From positions 124,001 through 188,000 of the forward strand of contig JADLZL010001956.1 of assembly GCA_015844335.1 (NCBI GenBank): DNA of 64,000 bases, in the 5' to 3' direction. Under the pieces are notes generated by a model. The model made no database searches. It was not told the DNA's origin and saw nothing but the letters and a program-made list of their open reading frames with translations. The position numbers and the translations under genes were made by a program. Shown here in pieces: positions 22,281 through 32,515 of the stretch. The DNA is from Chrysopogon serrulatus. Lineage: Eukaryota; Streptophyta; Magnoliopsida; Poales; Poaceae. Every line of letters starts with the position of its first letter. Position 1 is the first letter of the stretch.

Positions 22281-24502
22281 CTACTCGAAACTGAAAGCTG
22301 CACAAAATTTAACAAAGCACGTGAGTTGACATAGAAATCGTCTAGTTCAGTAACACGTCAAAATAGGCTAGCACAATCTGATTCAGTTCCTTCAAATCTG
22401 TGTATATGTTCTATAAAACATGAAACCGAGCAAAAAGTCTTTTTTTTCAAAAATTTGGTAATTAGTTTTCAAACTATGAAATGACACCAGACCCACTTCC
22501 ACATGCTCAAAGTAAAGAACACAATTGCCTGAACTTATATTTAGAAACTTACATGCTGAAGGTCTGCTGTCTGGTGTGATCTTAATTTGTTTACCAAATC
22601 TACTAAGGAACCTTAGAATCATGCAAACTCTCCCATCAACCTCTCCGCATTTGGTTTCAACTACAGTAAGGTGTTCAGATATTATAGGTACTTGCTCTGG
22701 TGGAATATAGATTCCTTCTAATTCCATTAATGTCCCAGATACCTGTAGGAAACAAAATATGTACCAAACATCAGACTATCATGCATACAGAGGCACCCAT
22801 GGTGATCAATTAATCACGCAATATGCCTTGAGAGAGAATAAAAACGTATACCTTAGCTAGTTGAAGGGTCAGCTTGTCAAGAACAGGTGAATGCTCAAGA
22901 ATGGAAGCAAGTGCATGTAGGTCAATAGCAACACACCACTCGTTTAGTAGTAATGTCTTTAACTTGCTAAATGCAGGGCTCTGGCACCATTTCATGTCTC
23001 TGTAGAAAACAGGCTAAGCAAATAGCAAAAATAGTAAGACAATTGAAGATTAAGTTTAAAAGTCACAGGCATATAGAACATGGCATGCTCAATAACTTTA
23101 TCTGTTTTCACATTGAATTGTCCACATATAGATGATGCAAAACTAAATTACTACATGATTGATACATTGGGTAAGCTAAAAAAGTAGTTGTACCAATGCC
23201 ACATTCATCCTTTACCAGAATTATGTTACCGAGTGAACCTAATTAACAGATATAATCCTAAAAGGAAAAAAATATCCAAGTAAGCAAATTTTGTCATGTG
23301 TGCCATTGAATATAATTGTGCAAAAGGAAATCTGATTGAATTGCATGTGACATTTCAAATCTCCAGTCAACAATATAGAAAGATGGGTGCATAGATTCTG
23401 AATGAAGAGAACAACATAAAACAAATGTACAATAAGAATCAAGATAGAAGATTGTACTGTGAAATGTATGTGTCTAACTATCAACATACAAAGGAAGTTG
23501 TAGATGCTGAGTGACAAAGAACACAGATGGGGTTAGGAGTGAGGATGAGAAAAGGTGTAATACCATTCCACTTCGAGCAATCAACTCCAAGTTCTTAGCA
23601 CTTGATAAACTTCCAAGAAGTAGAGATCGGCCGCTATAGTCATCATTACCAAGACAATAATTGCAGGCACCACAACATTCTCCCCAATATCCATCAATAC
23701 ACTTTTCTGCTAAGAAGTAGGTGAGCTTGACAAAGGCACTATCTAATGAAGGCATGCTTTCAAGCACAGGAGCATGAACACCATAACAATGGAGGTGCAG
23801 CCAAACCACGTTAGGAACAGAAACATGGATCCGGGTACTACCATCCATATGACATTGACTGATGGTTAGGCGTTTCACGGACTGGGAAATGATCTTATGA
23901 GTGTTCATCTGGGATTTTGTTATGGTTAGAACCTCCAATGCAGGGCAAGCAGAAAAATCAAGAAGGTTGTTGTGCAAAAGCACATTAGCCAGCTCAATTT
24001 TGTTAGATGCTGGGAGCGCAGAGCAGGGCCGTCTAGAGTAACAGGGTTACCACCAAGGTTAATTATGGTAACACTACCATCCAAACTTTGTACTGGATAA
24101 AGGGCAGCAGTAGCTTAGACTAGCAGAGAGCACAGAAGCTCGGCACAGCAGAGCATGCCGGATCCAAATATTGATGTGCGTATAATCACCGCACAAGAAC
24201 CGGTCACCTGAAAACTCAACCTCATCTAAGGCCAGGCTGGGTTCTCGGTCCAGGAGGAGACAGTTCACAAACCCATTAAAATGATCGACGCTTTTCCAGT
24301 CCTCGGCCTCGGAGGAGACGAAGCGCAGGCGGCCCAAAGACCTCCAGAGGTGGCGCGAGCGCGAGGCCAGCACGCACGTTCGCACCGCTTCGTTGGTCGG
24401 CAGGAAGCCAAGCACGTGCTGTAGGATGCCGTCCGGAAGCGCGCTGATCCGATCCTCACCGCCGGACCCCGGTGCTTTCTTGGCCCTGCTCTTGCGAGCC
24501 AT
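22281..24502 (-). pseudogene. F-box/LRR/FBD-like protein gene with two compensating frameshifts
   Basis: Plant F-box proteins of this group are substrate receptors of SCF ubiquitin ligases. Exons: 24502-23564, 23013-22852, 22742-22553 and 22297-22281. The sum is 1308 nt, about 435 residues. The F-box is at residues 17-52 (DRISALPDGILQHVLGFLPT...HLWRSL). LRR-like text follows (IELANVLLHNNLLDFSACPA; AFSKLKTLLLNEW; SPVLDKLTLQLAK), then an FBD-like tail (ISEHLTVVETKCGEVDGRV). In exon 1 the family-like reading leaves the frame near 24101-24112 and returns near 23996-24003. Between them the good reading (SLDGSVTIINLGGN...SQHLTK) lies in another frame, while the main frame meets TAG at 24076-24074. 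One extra and one missing base cancel out. It is a paralogue of the plus-strand locus at 38-60 kb, with the same 162-nt second exon. A sequence error is possible. Confidence 0.72.
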
Positions 24503-24867
24503 TCCGTCGAATAGGTTGTGGGCGCCGGAGCCTGCAGGACACATACCCAAGAACATGAGCACTGGCAAGCAGGCAGGAGATAGAGATGCTAGAATTCCCA
24601 GGTCCAAAGTTACCCACCTTCACGGTGTTTTGGCTTCATCAGTCATCTCTCCGGGCTCCGGCCAAATTGGTCGACGGTCGCAAGTCGCAACCTTTCCCAG
24701 AGAAAGCCATTAAAGGAGTGGTGTTGTACTGCTCGAACTGTTGACGACAGACTTCAATTCTCCCCTGATTTATAACACTTGAATGCTGCTTTGATGAGGT
24801 CTCTTGACTTCTTGGCACTTTGGACCTTTGGCTTGGCATTGGCACCCTGCTTCTGCAACTGCAATTA

Positions 24868-25241
24868 GGGCCCGTTTGGTTCTCTTCTGAGGCCAGCTAG
24901 GGTCGCACGAGCCGGCCAGGCTGCTGGCAACCATGCTAAGCGCATGCGAGAAGGTTATGTTTGGTTGTTTGTTTGTGTTGGTCCAGTCTCATCGGAATCT
25001 CTGTTTGGTTGCCCGAATCGAGAAGCTCACAAGGCAGTTTCTTTCTCGCACAGAGCACGCGCTGCACCGCCGGAACCTGGCCCGTGGGAAACGAAGATTT
25101 TTTACGTATCTGGTGAGACAGGCTCGCCCGTCACTTTTGCACGTCCGCGGCCAGGCCCGAACGCTTGTCCAGTCAACCAATCACACGGAACTTGTATCTG
25201 CAGGGCCTGGGCGAACTGCATACAGCGAACCAAACGCGCCC
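24868..25241. mobile_element. MITE with GGGCCCGTTTGGTTC inverted ends
   Basis: Left end gggcccgtttggttc, right end gaaccaaacgcgccc, 374 bp. This is a common non-autonomous family in grasses, hAT- or Harbinger-like. It is non-coding. Confidence 0.7.
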
Positions 25242-25384
25242 TTATCCACATCTCCATCCTGTTACGAATGGCCCATCAGATTTCACAAGGCCAATGACAA
25301 TAACAATTTTTAAACTAAATAGTCTTTACCATATTAATTTTAAGGCAAATCAAAATAGGAGTATACAATATTAAGGCTAGCCAA

Positions 25385-25698
25385 TACTTCCTCTATCTCT
25401 GAATAAATAAATTTCTAAAGTTACTTAGATTTTTAAACTTTAGGTGAATTTCTAGAAAAACACATCAAAATTTATCACATCAGATTGGTATTATTAGATA
25501 TACCATAAAATATATTTTTATACATATGCTGCAAGAATCTTTATGGAGGCGCAAGCTTTTTTTCTATAGTAATATATTATGCTCAGTTGATGTCTTCAAT
25601 GTTTTTGTCATTGTTTCCTATGAAATTAGTCAAACTTAAGATAGTTAGATTTGTATGGATTTTAGAAATAGCTAGATTTATTTCGGACTAAGGGAGTA
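25385..25698. mobile_element. Stowaway-like MITE
   Basis: Left tacttcctctatctctgaat, right ...tttcggactaagggagta, inverted over roughly 30 bp, AT-rich, 314 bp, TA at both borders. Confidence 0.75.
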
Positions 25699-25814
25699 TT
25701 TTGGTAACGAAACCAAAGTTGGTATTTGGTTTGCTACCAACAGAGAAAAAATATTATCTTGCATTGGCACCCTGCAAGTCTGCAACTGCAAGGCTTACTG
25801 CCCACCTAACAACA

Positions 25815-26055
25815 TACTCTCTCCGTCTCAAAAAAAACGCAATCTTTGACTTTCGGTCATTAAGTTTGACCATCCGTTTTATTTAAAAAATTTATATATA
25901 TTATAAAATAAATGAACAATTATAAAAGTATCTCTAATAATAAAATAAGCCATAACAAGATACATGATATTTATATAAAAAATTAAATAAGGCGAATGGT
26001 CAAATCACGATGATTAAAAGTCAAAGATGGCATTTTTTATGAGACGGAGGGAGTA
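25815..26055. mobile_element. Stowaway MITE
   Basis: Left tactctctccgtctcaaaaa, right ...tatgagacggagggagta, with inner inverted text 'aatctttgacttt'/'aaagtcaaagat'. 241 bp with TA borders, very well preserved. Confidence 0.88.
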
Positions 26056-26499
26056 CGTCATGTCATGTCACGTGCAGCCCATTAGATTCCATTAAGCAGG
26101 GACAATAATAATTTTTAATTAGAGAAATTTGCCACAGGACATGCCGAGTGCCCCTATTTTGCTGATGGACACCATTTGAAACGTGTTGTGCTGAGAGACA
26201 CTACATTTTGGTACCAATTTGCTGGAAGACACTAGCTCGATTAAAATAATATTATTCGGATGGGAAGGAGAGAGAAAGGTGGTGAATTGTCCAAATTGCC
26301 CTTGGCATTTTCTTCCCCATCTCCAACAAGCAGGCGCAGCAGTAGCACTTGTGGCCGGCGTGGCCAGCGCCTCTGCACGCTCGGCCGGGTTGACCCGACG
26401 CTGGCCTCCTGTCCTCGCACGCGTGGCAGTGCCACTGCATCAGTGCTTGCCCACTGCATGGCAGCAGTGACTTCATCACGTTGTAGTGCACTAGCGGCA
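26056..26499. other. Spacer, nothing identified
   Basis: AT-rich then GC-rich towards the LRR remnant. I see no feature I can support. Confidence 0.35.
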
Positions 26500-27308
26500 G
26501 CCCGAACGCTTGGTGTAGGTGCTCGCACCTCCCAGCTGACACCAAGAGCAGAACCGCTGCAGCTACGGCGTCCAGCAGGCTGCAGATGCCAAGGTTGCCC
26601 ACCAGCACAAACGCGTCCAGGCTCTGGACACGCCTAACGCCTGCAGCCGCCTCATGAGGCGGTTGTGTGAGATGTTCACGGCCAGCTGCTGCGGGATCTA
26701 CAGCCGCAGTCAGGCCGTTGTGCCCGTCACACGGACGTGGCGTGACACATGCAACCCAAAACAAGTCACAACACAACACTTGAACACAACCGGTTGCGGG
26801 AGAGGTCCAGCGTGCGTAGGCGCTCGAGCAGCCAGAGCGCGCGTCCACGAAGTCGGACGAGCCGGAGAGCTGGTTGCCGAACACGTTGAGGTGGAGCAGG
26901 AGCGGGCTCTTGCTCGCCAGCCTCTCCAGCACAGGACCTAGGAAAACTGGTTGCCGGACAGCGAGAGGAAGCGGAGCGTCGCGTGGAAGGTGGGCGGGTG
27001 CGGGCCCGAGATGGCGTTGCCGGTTAGGTCGAGGTTGCAGCCGACACGACGCCACCGCTGTCCTGCCACCGAACCCACACGGGACCTGCAAGCCGTCGGC
27101 GTGGCCTAAGCGCCAGGGCGGCGCTGACGCGCGCCTCGGCGCGGGCACCACGCCCAGCGTCGCAGTGCGCGAGAAGGAGAGCGAGCTGGACACTGCCCGG
27201 CGCCCGCGCCGCCGAGCTGGAGGAACGGCTGCGGCAGGCGGCTGCCGAGACGCAGGCATGGTATGGCCTGGCGGCGCAGCAACGAGGCTGCCCTCTTAGT
27301 GTGCCCAC
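26500..27308 (-). pseudogene. Leucine-rich-repeat (LRR receptor-type) gene remnant
   Basis: Fragments of LRR text are readable on the minus strand in different frames: LTGNAISGPHPPTFHATL then LRFLSLSGNQFS followed by a stop (about 26938-27030), and PVLERLASKSPLLLHLNVFG with NQLSGSSDFVDA (about 26840-26940). Beyond are a 'RTLDLSRNRL'-like stretch off frame, and QQLAVNISHNRL near 26650-26690. The LxxLxxNxLSG pattern is that of plant receptor-like proteins or kinases of the extracellular LRR type. Frames break at least three times and the kinase part is absent, so it is a dead fragment. From the GC bias and mixed order I infer an old duplicated or captured piece. Confidence 0.5.
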
Positions 27309-27309
27309 C

Positions 27310-27530
27310 TCGTTAATAGATTAACTGAGGCGGGTATGACGACCGCCTCAAAAAATAAAATATTTACTAAAGCGGTGTTTTTAAGGTGCCTCGGTAAATT
27401 TATTTTACTAGGCGATTACTTGTGACCGTCTTAGTTAATAAAATATGACCATCTTAGTTAATCCCAGATATTAACCGTGGTGCTCCAAATTCCTACCCAC
27501 CTCAAGGCCAATTTTTAAACGCCTCGCATT
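27310..27530. mobile_element. Decayed CACTA subterminal region
   Basis: Repeated 'taactgaggcgg', 'gaccgcctca', 'ggtgcctcggtaaa' and 'ccgtcttagttaat' motifs resemble the 'ttaaccgaggcggtt' subterminal repeats of the CACTA element starting at 61789. No intact end was seen. Confidence 0.35.
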
Positions 27531-28103
27531 AGTTTTTTTTTAGTAGGAGGGAGATGTAGAGTTCGAGAGGGAGAGCCGAAGAGCGCAAGAGCAGGGAGAG
27601 GAGAGTTGGGCAGGGTTTCAGGGACATTTTTTTATACATACCCCGCTCACATTTCATTCAAGGGCGCTAGTGCATCCTGATTGCATCCAAGGGCTGAGAG
27701 ATGGTTGGGAGAAACCGGACTGTCGTCGTGCCGGTCTGTTAACTGTGTGGTGCCTAGGCCGGGCACTATGTGCCGAAATGGCAGCCCAAGCACGGCACCA
27801 TGACCGGGCCGTGCCATGCATGGGCATGATGCTAGCTGGGTCAGGCCGTGTCTAGGCGTGCTTCTTCGTGCTGCTTGAGCTGGCCCATAGTGCTCCTGCA
27901 AAATAGGAAACTATACCTGCCTTATTTTAATTTTGGAAGTTGAAACGCAAGCCCGCAAGATCCAGGATCACATGCACGGATTGCATGCACAAAAAGATCG
28001 CACGGATCATTGGTTTCCTCCTGATTTCTCGTCGGGATAGCCTTTCCTGCTGCGACAGATCGCGCCTCTCATATACAGATGTAGTTTGTTTCCTTCCTCT
28101 CGG
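27531..28103. other. Spacer
   Basis: No gene seen. The stretch around 27700-27860 is GC-rich and repeat-like (gccgggcactatgtgccgaa). The last part probably belonged to the original upstream region of the plus-strand F-box gene. Confidence 0.3.
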
Positions 28104-28104
28104 C

Positions 28105-28167
<63 letters not shown>

Positions 28168-28168
28168 T
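28104..28168. repeat. (TA)n microsatellite, left of the 10-kb block
   Basis: Nearly pure TA with tatgta interruptions, ending ...tatatattctatatgg. Confidence 0.95.
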
Positions 28169-28295
28169 CTATATGGTACCCTAGGTACTAATTAATATTG
28201 AGTACCCGAGGCAACCCAAAGCACCCGCTGCTCGAGCCCATCCATATCGGCACTGCGCTGGGATCACCGGTTTTTTCCGCACCCACCTCCTTTTA

Positions 28296-28983
28296 TCATA
28301 TTCCGTTTTTTCGCTTTAATTTCGATAGATCGTGGGGTTGCAGCTCGCCGCAACCACCGCCGCCGCGCCTTTCTGCACAACCGACACCGTCTTCCCCCTT
28401 ATCTTCCTCATCTCGCCCTTGGCTGTCGCTATTGGCTGCTGGATGTTCGACACTGGCGGCTTCTCCCTGGTTCAGCACCAGCGACCTCGCCGCACCTGAT
28501 CCCGCGGCGCTCAGGGCGGCTCCGGCGGGCGTTACGGTGGATCTGAGGAATCTTTGGCTTCGTCGGGACATTGGTGACGAGACAGGCGCTGCTTGGCGTC
28601 TTCAGCGAGGAATAGGGAGAGTCGTCGGCGCCTGCCTGCTTCTACAGCCTCGGCGGCCGCGGCCTCGTCGGCGGCGCTGCGGGGTAGGGGCTGGGCTTGC
28701 GGTCACCTCGCCGCACCTAGGTTCTCGGCTGCTACCCGTACCTTGCCTCGCCGCCCGCGGGCCCACCCGGGACCGTGGTCTTCCCCTCACCCCATCAGTT
28801 TCGCCGCCGCCACGGACCATGCAAGGTCGAGAAGTCCCAGGTGAGGGCGGCGACCGACGGTCAGCTTTGTTCCCCAATTCCCCGTCTCCTCACAGGATGC
28901 AATATTACTACGTGCCTGGTTGCAAAAGCAAAAGATGGATTTGGCGCCGTGCCTGTTGGTACGTCCCTGCATCCCTTGCTTAA
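28296..28983 (+). other. GC-rich segment with an unassigned open frame
   Basis: An open plus-strand frame of 261 codons spans 28198-28983 and continues past splice-like sites into AT-rich DNA. It contains Pro/Ser/Ala/Arg-rich low-complexity text and no domain I recognise. It may be the 5' leader or first exon of a transposon gene; I do not claim a protein. Confidence 0.25.
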
Positions 28984-30735
28984 TCATATCTCTGCTTGCC
29001 CATGGCTATTCGTCTCGATGCAATCTTTTGAACGACCTGAACCTGTTTGCATTTGCGATGGATGCAGGTGTGTCGACAGTAGAGGAATTTATTGCAGACG
29101 CCACATCTAGAGTAGGTCACAGGATTTGAAAAAAGAAGATGATTTCGATCTAATTGGGATCTGCTGCCTCTAGGAGTCTGAAGTGGCACGTGCTGCCTTG
29201 GGAGTGCTGGTGTCCAAGGCAGCACTAGCATAAGCAGGAGAATGCATTAGTGAAACGTGTAATCCAGGTATACTAGAGAGAAATCCTTTCTACTATTTTG
29301 ATTTTGTGATGGATTACTTAATTCTTTGTAGACCTTAGTACTACTGCTGTGTTCCTGTTTGACGAGGTGCAGCAAATTTGGTTGCATGCTAGGTGCTTGA
29401 AAAAATTTCCATTCAAATTATTTATTAGATTTATTTTTGAAGATGCAAGATTTATTTGTGTTCATATTTCCTGGGATTGATGATCATAGTGTTTACAAAC
29501 TCTTTATCAACTAGACATTTCCTTCTTTTTTATCTGTATATATTATACTTCCTCCATACCCATGAAGCTAGTCGTTCTGGGATCTTGGGCTGATTTCGCA
29601 AAGGATGTTGTCCTACGCCGGCGGGGCGATTTTGGAAACGCTTTGCCCCTGGCACTCGCCGCCCGTTCTGCTGCCTCGGCATTAATCGCGCCGCCCGTTC
29701 CGCGGCATGGTATTAATCGCGGCGCATGCATGCCTCCCTTCCTCTCCTGCAATAGAGCATTCTCATCCTCACTTTGTTAGATGTCACTTTAGGAGCTCCT
29801 TTTCTATTTCTGATAGGTGTAGCGTTGATCCATTTATTTTTATCAAAACCATTGAATGATACATCACCAAATAATGTTTTTCCAGGTGCCAAGACTAATG
29901 TATATTCATGGCCTTCCTCTGTCATGTTTTCTCTAGCATGTCAGGATCTTTTGTTTGTGCTCATATTCATGGCTTCGTGCTCATATTGGTCCTTCAGATT
30001 CATTTTCTTTCTCAAGAGAAACCTCATAATTTGAATGTAATTTATTTTAACTATCCATATAAACAACATATCATTCTGGTGAATCAATCTATTTCAATCT
30101 TATCAGTCGTGTGAACTGAAGAAACATAAACAAGTTAAACAATGTAATGGAAAAGGAGTCACTTAAACTATATATGGTACCCTAGGTGCTAAATAATATT
30201 CACCACCGGAGCCCACCTGAACCCAGCCAACTTTGCGGCCACCATCTATTTATTTTTGAAAGCACACTGAAGTTAGTGGCCAAGTCTCCCCTGATTGTAT
30301 AGTCTCTGTTTCTATGTTTACTCTATGAGTAAGCTGAAAATGGATTAGGAAAAGCATTAATTTCATGGACTGAAAGGCAACCATCAATATATTTTACAAT
30401 GCTCATCAATTTTCAGGTAGTTACACTATCGTGGTTCCTTTAAAAAAACCCATGTAGCACATTTCAGGTCTGGTTGTTCTATTTGCTTCATCACCTGATA
30501 CAAACCATTTTGAAGCGTTCTGGCTTCTGCACCAAGTAATTAATTACCTAAAGAAACCTCTCTTACCTAGAAAATAATTTTTTTTATCATTTCAATCATA
30601 CTATTGTTGAACCTTGTGGCATCTTGAAAAGTGACTGTGGTTGAAATGTGCATCTGAAAGGAACTCGAATCCAACAGACAATTGTTTTTTGGCTGGCTCA
30701 ATGTTTTCTCTAGCCTAAAAAGAAGTGCTGATACC
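28984..30735. other. Interior of the 10-kb block, left part
   Basis: AT-rich. A minus-strand frame at 29713-29925 (MTEEGHEYTLVLAPGKTLFG...) looks protein-like but matches no family I know. Nothing else is supportable. Confidence 0.3.
30170..30207. repeat. Second copy of the left terminus of the 10-kb block
   Basis: tatatggtaccctaggtgct followed by aaataatattcaccaccgga repeats the arrangement at 28172 (tatggtaccctaggtactaa...) in the same orientation. Confidence 0.65.
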
Positions 30736-30740
30736 CCATG

Positions 30741-31081
30741 TGTTATGTGGGCAGCTAGGGTTGAGGGGATCGAGTTGAGGGAGCAGCGGCGGCTGCTGTG
30801 CTACAGTACGCGCGGTGCTACAGTACCCGCGGGTACTGTTCACGGGCTGGGGCTGCAAGGGATGATGAGAGCGGAGGCTAGGGTTTTGGGCGCTAGGAAC
30901 GCCGGCCGCGGGGCTCTGCCCACGGCCGGCAAGAGAGAAGGGATTTCCTTCTAATCTCTTGCTTGATTATAGATTGATACATCCCCTCTCATTATATAGA
31001 GAGGGTTGACTTGGCCCCCTAAGCAAGCGACTAATTAACCCTAATGGGCTAAGGCCCAATAAACCCTTAACTCTTCTAACA
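30741..31081 (-). repeat. 3' LTR of the small LTR element
   Basis: 341 bp. It contains 'gctacagtacccgcgggtac' repeats and a stem 'ctcattatatagagag'. Preceded by CCATG. Confidence 0.92.
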
Positions 31082-31099
31082 CTACTCCCCACCCGGACA

Positions 31100-32148
31100 T
31101 GCAGCTCGTCCTCGAGCTGCGATCTAACAATGATGCTAACTCGGACTTTACTAGACACAAACCGAACACCTAAGATCAAACCTTTTACATCTCGGTTTAT
31201 TGTATTGACCTGAAATAAACTAACCCGAATTAGACTCTGACTCTTTATTTTTGACTCCGAACGATAAGGCGAAGACCCTCCGCGCGCCGAACTTGTGCGA
31301 TTGCAGCCCCCGGGATCCCATGGAGACCATCTGAACGAGAGGGGAGCACGAGTAAGGCCACTAGGAATTAGTCGTGACAGCGCCCAGCGGAGACGTCCTC
31401 GCGGCGGTCGGGAGCGGAAAGCGGGGGCGCTAGGCAGGGAGTCCTCGCCGGTGACAAAGAGGAACACTCCACCCCTACCGCTGCTTCCGCCGATTTGGAG
31501 CACGCCGCCCGCAGAAAAAACACAACCTGCGGATGAGAACGCCGGCGCGCTAAGGACGTGGCCCGCCGGTTGCACGCCCGTGGGAGAGGGCGCCGCCAGC
31601 AACTCGTGGAGGCCGCCGTAGCCGGCAGCAGGGAGTGGATCCGGGAGCCCGCCATGTGGAGATGGAACGACCGCCTGGTCCTCCACGACGTCGCCGTGGG
31701 ACGTGTTGACGTAGGGCGGCGGTGGTGGAGCCGTGTTGGGGGGTGGCGAAGACGCCGCGCCCATGCTGTCCAACGGGGGTGGCACGGCGGAGAACGTCGG
31801 CATCAGGCTGCCGCCGTGGAACAGGGGGCCATCCACCCCCGAAAAAAAGGACGCCCAGGCTGGAGCGCCACCATGAGCCATGACAGCCCCGGTGGATGGA
31901 AGGGGCGGTATGTGTTGCTGGACGCTGGTCGCCGTGTAGATCGGTTCCGACAAACCGGCGATCCAAGCCGGGAGCGGTGGCAGCGACAGCTGCTGTGGCG
32001 GGGGTGTCGGCAGCGGGTGCTGCTGCGTTCCAAGAAGGAACGCATGAATCCCGGCCACCATCTTGCCGAGATCGAGGATTGCCGCCGACAGCTGCTCGTT
32101 CGTCATGACGCCCAGGGCGGAGGAGGACGCAGGTGGAGGGCTGGACAT
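31100..32148 (-). CDS. Pro-rich gag-like ORF of the small LTR element
   Basis: ATG at 32148-32146, 16 nt inside the primer-binding site. The frame is open for 393 codons and runs into the 3' LTR, stopping at 30967. The N-terminus has a helical stretch (NEQLSAAILDLGKMVAGIHA). A long Pro/Ala/Gly/Ser-rich region follows (PPPLDSMGAASSPPPNTAPP), then an Arg-rich part. The helical start followed by a Pro-rich linker is like the N-terminal part of plant retrotransposon gag proteins. No zinc knuckle or capsid motif is visible, so it is a truncated gag. Whether it is translated is unknown. The element's two tidy LTRs and open frame suggest it moved as a unit. Confidence 0.55.
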
Positions 32149-32163
32149 GATCGAACCTAAGAT

Positions 32164-32174
32164 CTCTGATACCA
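32164..32174 (-). other. Primer-binding site, initiator tRNA-Met
   Basis: TGGTATCAGAG on the minus strand, two bases inside the 5' LTR at 32177. Confidence 0.9.
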
Positions 32175-32176
32175 GA

Positions 32177-32515
32177 TGTTATGTGGGCAGCTAGGGTTGA
32201 GGGGATCGAGTTGAGGGAGCAGCGGGGGCTGCTGTGCTACAGTACCCGCGGTGCTACAGTACCCGCGGGTACTGTTCACGGGCTGGGGCTGCGAGGGATG
32301 ATGAGAGCGGAGGCTAGGGTTTTGGGCGCTAGGAGCCGGCCGGCCGGGGGCTCGCCCACGGCCGGCAAGAGAGAAGGGATTTTCTTCTAATCTCTTGCTT
32401 GATTATAGATTGATACATCCCTCTCATTATATAGAGAGGGTTGACTTGGCCCCTAAGCAAGCGACTAATTAACCCTAATGGGCTAAGGCCCAATAAGCCC
32501 TTAACTCTTCTAACA
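32177..32515 (-). repeat. 5' LTR of the small LTR element
   Basis: 339 bp, near-identical to 30741-31081, followed by CCATG. Confidence 0.92.

Larger units (their letters stand above)
30741..32515 (-). mobile_element. Small non-autonomous LTR retrotransposon
   Basis: LTRs of 341 and 339 bp, starting TGTTATGTGGGC and ending CTTCTAACA, with a perfect 5-bp target duplication CCATG (30736-30740 and 32516-32520). On the minus strand: 5' LTR, tRNA-Met primer-binding site, one Pro-rich ORF, a purine-rich tract next to 31082, and the 3' LTR. Total length is 1.77 kb with no protease, reverse transcriptase or integrase. The LTRs differ at about a dozen positions, so it inserted recently. It resembles a deleted gag-only element and depends on a partner for enzymes. 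Confidence 0.92.

Noticed and set aside
26654..27299. Plus-strand frames over the LRR remnant
   Set aside because: The LRR pattern is on the minus strand; the plus frames are its shadows.
29713..29925. 70-codon minus-strand frame with protein-like composition
   Set aside because: No family recognised and no neighbouring exon; kept only as a note in the interior of the 10-kb block.
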